A stretch of DNA of 64,000 nucleotides from Scytalidium lignicola (taxonomy: Eukaryota > Ascomycota > Leotiomycetes). The position numbers and the translations under genes were made by a program. Of the stretch, positions 59,469 to 64,000 are shown one piece after another. Location of the stretch: NCBI GenBank assembly GCA_002812745.2, contig NCSJ02000130.1:50000-113999 (forward strand). Reading direction: 5' to 3'. The notes under the pieces were generated by a model that saw nothing but the letters and a program-made list of their open reading frames with translations, ran no database searches and was not told the origin of the DNA. Each line of letters opens with the position of its first letter. The stretch's first letter is position 1.

Positions 59469-60776
59469 GATATCCTTAAAAGTGAAGGCAGGTATTATAC
59501 ACTAGAAATCCAACGTTTTAGCATATTGGATGGATCTGGATTGCAGAGATGAATTGGCAAAACCTTCGACCCGCTTGAGTGTAAGATATACTGTTAGAAG
59601 TTACATGCATGGTGGTAGGCAGCTAGATTAATTGCATCAAACACATCAAAGGAGTCAATTGTTATATCGTAATTTTTATTATATTTGGGTTTGTAATTAT
59701 ATGTACAAACTATTTCCAAGTCCACTTGCAGCTTACTTACCGGTATAGCATTACTTACAAAGAATCCTACGAAAATTCTTCCATTGTCTTGCATCTAGCC
59801 ATTTAGGTTAGCTAATGATAGATCTTAGTGTTTGAGTTTTCATAAAGGCACATGTGCTTGTCTAGCTCATAGATCTTGGTAGAAACGTTCAGCGCTCTAA
59901 AGAGCTCACTATTTTCAGTGCGTTTTTCTTAATCATAGACGGGATGTGACGCGATTATAGGCGCCTCTGAGAGATTAAAGAGAGTTGTAACCTACTGCAC
60001 AATAATTCTCTCTTAATAACAGGATCCTGGCAGAACGCCAAAACTTTAGCACGATGATGCCCTTAAAATATAACTAAGCGAATTGATAGTATTCGGATAG
60101 GTTCAACACATGGAATGCTCTAATAGATCACTGTATGCTGTGAGAACCTAGNAAAAAAAAACTTCTCGAGGGTTAGCATTTGGTTCTAAATTATCGCGGC
60201 CAGACATTGAAGCTTTGAAACATGGGTTCAGAATATGTAAGATTGAATGTCATCCACTCGCTCGATATAGCTTCCCCGGCGAGGGTGCCATCGAAGTGAG
60301 GTCAATCGCAAATTATATCATCATTGAGCGTGAAGTCTAACGAGGGAATGATGTACTCACGAGTAAGTATAACAGAAGACTGATGAAGGTTGCTATGTAG
60401 TGGGTATCATGCACGATAGCTAGCAACAGAATGAAGCTATATTGAAAGGCTAAAGTACTGATTTCCAGAACTGTGAAAAAAAAGTATTATTTAGGAGAGA
60501 GGAAGCTAATTGCCTCGCTATAAAGAAGTTCACGAGAATTATCTTTAGCCGCAAATGAAAACTAATGCAGAGATGCCTGAGGAACCTAACAAATCTTTAG
60601 GGCTCGTCTCGGTAAAATGTCTCCCACGCATCTGATTTTTGAGATTTTGTGAACAGCGCCAATCTTCAATATTCGACAACAACTCATCACCGCGCCCTGT
60701 AAGTAGCGACATCTCCAAAAATTAGTATCTGGATTATAGAATTGATTTCTGACTGCTATATATTAGAGCCGACAAA
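59469..60776. other. Intergenic region; RPL14 promoter and leader
   Basis: 1.3 kb, AT-rich, with an N at 60152 beside an A run. A likely 5'-UTR intron lies at 60699-60766 (GTAAGT donor; TTAG just before the AGCCGACAAA leader of RPL14). No supported coding frame. Confidence 0.5.
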
Positions 60777-61277
60777 ATGGGAGACGCCGATATCACAGCC
60801 TCCACCTGGCGGTTAACTGAAGTCGGAAGGGTGGTCCTAGTTAATCATGGAGAATCCTCAGGACGTTTGGCAACCATCGTCGAGATCATTGATCACAAGC
60901 GTGTATGTTGGTTTTGAAGGAAGGTCTCAGAATTTTAGGCTAACATGGAGATGTTGTAGGCTCTGATTGATGGTCCAAGCAGCAACCCCAAGCTGGCCGT
61001 TCCACGTCAAGCTATTTCGCTTTCTAATGTCGTACTTACACCGATCGTTATTGAGAAGCTTCCACGAGGAGCACGAAGTGGAACAGTAAAGGCAGCCTGG
61101 GAAGAGAGTGACGTGGAATCGAAATGGGCAGGGAGTGCATGGGCTAAGAAGCGCGAACAGAGAGAACGCAGAAAAGCTCTGACAGATTTTGAACGATTCA
61201 AGGTTATGAGATTGAGGAAGCAAGCTCGTTTCCAAGTCCGAACATCTTTAGCCCAGGTCAAGGCTGCTGCGAAATAG
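60777..61277 (+). CDS. RPL14: 60S ribosomal protein L14 (eL14)
   Basis: Large-subunit ribosomal protein eL14. Exons 60777-60902 and 60960-61277 give 147 aa. Family features: the N-terminal SH3-like domain [57 protein letters not shown], and the helical C-terminus [23 protein letters not shown]. The intron follows DHKR and precedes ALIDGP. Confidence 0.96.
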
Positions 61278-61887
61278 ACTGGTTGCGGGTGAAGGCTGGG
61301 TTTCGGATTGTGAGCATTCCCGCATAGGGTTGCTGGGTTATTATCCTTCTTAAGGAGGTTCTTATCCTACGTCAAAAATTACAACAGGCGTCGAGGAGCA
61401 AATGGATTACGCAAAACATTTAAAGTACTTTGGACTGAATGTTTATGGTGATTGTCTGTTGGCTAGGAACAGGCCATTGTAAGAGCTTGACTGAGTTACG
61501 ATCCCCAACTAAGAAATTTCTGTATGCTTAAACAGTAAATAAGTACCTAGTAGAAATCCTATGCTTCTCACAAGAATATTGTTGTATATCTTATTATAGA
61601 GAGTTGTTATGAAATCACCACTTTGTAGCCCAGTCCGCTTAAACCTCTAAGAGACTTTAGCGAACTAGCAACCCTAAAGCTTTCACTGTCCCGCAACACC
61701 CCCAACTTCTACGGCAAATACAAGCTTACAAGCCTAGGTTAGTTGCTGCTCCATTCAGTTATTCCTATTGTCAGTTCTGGCTTGTCTTGGACTTGGATCT
61801 TATGATCTAGCCCTTACGCACAAGAATAAATTGTGAATTTGGCGTCTGGGATATAAGTTTGCTAACCGTTGTGGCAGTTATATTAAG
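61278..61887. other. Intergenic region between RPL14 and NAC-alpha
   Basis: 0.6 kb of 3' flank and NAC-alpha promoter. No ORF worth reporting. Confidence 0.45.
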
Positions 61888-62705
61888 ATGTCGAACCCAC
61901 GCGTCGAAGAGCTCCCAGATGATGAGCCGACCAAGAAGGTCACCGCCGAGGAGGAGTCCGATAGCTCTGACTCTGAGATTGAGACGGGTGAAAGTGGAAT
62001 CCCTGCCGGCGCAGGCGCTGTTGTTCATTCACGCAATGAGAAAAAGGCACGCAAGTCAATTGCTAAGCTCGGCCTCACCAGGGTTCCTGGAATCACAAGA
62101 GTCACCCTGAGACGACCAAAGAATGTGAGTTGCCAAATTTGTTACAAATTTCTGTTATCTTCATTTATTGGCATGGCATATAATAGCGCATGAAGCCGCC
62201 ATGATTTGCATTTCGTTTTCTCCTCCAAAACTCGGAATTTAATAGTATGTGTAGATCCTCTTTGTCATCAATAACCCAGAAGTCTACAAGTCACCAACTA
62301 GTAACACTTATATGTAAGCCACTTCATCCTCTGCAATAGGGAATATGAATAGCTGACATCTAGTAAAGTGTTTTCGGAGAGGCAAAGATTGAGGACCTTA
62401 ACTCCCAGGCTCAAGCCTCTGCGGCTCAACAATTGGCGGCTGCCGAATCCCACGATCACGCTGGTCACGATCATTCCGGTCATGACCACTCCCACGACCA
62501 TGGAAAGGGCAAGGCTGTTGATACTGGTGATGACAAGAAAGACGAGGATGAAGACGACGGAGAAGAAGTTGATGCTACAGGCCTCGAGGACAAGGACATC
62601 GAATTAGTTATGACACAAGCAGGTGTTTCGAGAAATAAAGCTATCAAGGCTCTGAAAGAGAATGATAACGATATAGTCAACTCTATTATGGCCCTAAGCA
62701 TATAG
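61888..62705 (+). CDS. EGD2: Nascent polypeptide-associated complex subunit alpha
   Basis: NAC-alpha binds nascent chains at the ribosome exit with the beta subunit. Exons 61888-62124, 62255-62313 and 62369-62705 give 210 aa. The acidic N-terminus leads to the NAC domain ([56 protein letters not shown]), then a His/Asp-rich linker, and a C-terminal UBA domain ([26 protein letters not shown]). Intron 2 ends at AAAG (62368); only that acceptor gives VFGEAK. Confidence 0.96.
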
Positions 62706-63188
62706 TACAATGAGCTCCACAGCTTAGGTTGCTGAGAATAGCTATCCTTGCTGTTTGCCTACCGATGAAGTTGGTAATACCATTTGTATGTATCAACTCA
62801 TTTTGTATTCAAAATACATGCATTATGGGACGAAAACGGAGGACTGGAGGAATACGTGAACTTTAAATGTATTGAATGCTTCGATGTCCACACTGATTTT
62901 CAAAGGATAGAGAGGTGAATTATTAATAAAATAAAAAGTTCCCTCGTAATTGAACCGTGTACGATCTACTAAACACGCAAAGTTCCCAAACGTGTTTTAA
63001 TTAAAGTCCTTATGGTCAAAGCCTCGTGGATTGAACTTTGTTCTAGTATTATTCGGGAACTCTAAATTCTCGTTCGGAATATCACGTGATACAACCTCCG
63101 ACCTAGATGAGCTTTTGCCGAGCTGCTACAACGACGAATTCAACAACTCAACTACTCTCCACTCCCAAATCGTTCCAACACCATCACA
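62706..63188. other. Intergenic region between NAC-alpha and ATP7
   Basis: 0.48 kb, AT-rich 3' flank and ATP7 promoter; nothing else seen. Confidence 0.45.
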
Positions 63189-63980
63189 ATGGCAGCCGGA
63201 GTAAGTGAAACCCTTCAATTAACCTAAATCCTTTCTTTAGAGGTCGGGTTGATGTTCTCGAGAATGCAATTGGTCGCCGCTTCCGCGTTATCCCTAAACT
63301 CAAGTCCTACACAGTCTTCTTTGCTAACAAAGGCTTCATTAATAGCGAAGTGCAGCGCTGAAGCTCGATTGGGCTAAGGTAACCCAGTCTCTGGGTCTCC
63401 GTGGTCAAACCGCCGCATCTCTCCAAGCTTTTAAGAAGCGCAACGAAGATGCTCGTCGCCGCGTTCAACAATTATCCGAACTTCCTTCCACTGTTGACTT
63501 TACCCACTACCGATCAATCCTGAAGAATCAGGCCGTCGTTGATGAAATCGAGAAGCACTTTAGCACATTTAAACCGGCTACTTATGATGTCGATAGGCAG
63601 ATTAAGGCAATTGAGGCTTTTGAGTCTCAAGCTATTAAAAACGCAGAGGAGACCAAGGGTAGAGTTGATTTGGAGTTGAAGGACTTGGCCAAAACACTCA
63701 AGAACATCGAAGAGGCGAGACCATTTGAAGACCTCACTGTCGTAAGTAGCATTGCAGTTTTAGGTGACGATAGAGGGTATTTGGCTAAGATCGCCTGCTC
63801 TTTTAGGACGAAGTCGCCGCTGCTCGACCAGATATCGATGAGAAGACCTCACAACTCGTGTCGAAAGGACGCTGGTCAGTTCCAGGATACAAGGTATGTT
63901 ACAAAGTTATTGGAAATAGCAAAATTGCAGCATTTCTAATAGGTTTACAGGAGAAATTCGGCGACCTCTCGTTGTTGTAG
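63189..63980 (+). CDS. ATP7: ATP synthase subunit d, mitochondrial
   Basis: Peripheral-stalk subunit of mitochondrial F1Fo-ATP synthase. Exons 63189-63200 (12 nt, MAAG), 63346-63741, 63807-63893 and 63951-63980 join to 174 aa, the yeast Atp7 length. Diagnostic sequence: [61 protein letters not shown], and the C-terminal [16 protein letters not shown]. The first intron (145 nt) and its short first exon make a single-ORF search miss the start. The stop lies 20 bases before the window end. Confidence 0.95.
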
Positions 63981-64000
63981 ACAATTGCATCGCTCTTTTT

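Overview
This window is nuclear DNA from a filamentous ascomycete (Pezizomycotina; a Leotiomycetes-like fungus is my low-confidence guess). The evidence is the gene set: a RID/Masc1-type cytosine methyltransferase, a Mus7/MMS22 family protein, RRG9, calcipressin, an fmf-1/Ste11-like HMG factor and an MSC7-type aldehyde dehydrogenase. Introns are short (about 45-220 bp, GT-AG with one GC-AG) and intergenic DNA is AT-rich. I rebuilt the spliced models by hand; in every multi-exon gene the exon phases close to one continuous frame, except where an ambiguous base sits in a coding exon.

Layout: 1-924 (-) is the 5' part of an MFS efflux pump, followed by a 3.2-kb gene-poor stretch. At 4.1-9 kb lie mitochondrial PheRS (-), a mitochondrial dicarboxylate carrier with a 5-nt microexon (+) and RPB3 (-). 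At 9.8-10.15 kb there is a decayed caspase-like gene. At 11.4-15.6 kb are calcipressin (+), an mpaB/DUF2236 oxygenase-like gene (-) and RRG9 (+). A 1045-aa WD40 protein lies at 17.1-20.5 kb (+). An unrecognised eight-exon gene of about 1426 aa lies at 21.3-26.2 kb (-). At 27.6-35.2 kb (+) are a three-KH RNA-binding protein, RVB1 and an HMG-box regulator. At 35.4-47.9 kb (-) are a mitochondrial AAA ATPase, an APH-like kinase gene with an in-frame stop, and MMS22. A 104-aa membrane protein at 48.2 kb (+) shares MMS22's promoter. At 49.3-56.7 kb are the methyltransferase (-) and an HhH-GPD DNA glycosylase (+). At 57.6-64 kb (+) are an MSC7-like aldehyde dehydrogenase, RPL14, NAC-alpha and ATP synthase subunit d.

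Most genes are housekeeping (translation, transcription, mitochondrial function, chromatin). Three neighbours act on DNA: MMS22, the RID-like methyltransferase and the HhH-GPD glycosylase, within 41-56.7 kb. The points I rate highest are the unrecognised gene with two CxxC-x6-CxxC motifs, the re-annotated methyltransferase with an upstream exon and a GC-AG intron, the 104-aa gene, and the observation that every ambiguous base sits beside a homopolymer; in the two cases that fall inside exons, removing the N restores the reading frame. I saw no tRNA, rRNA, CRISPR array or intact transposon.
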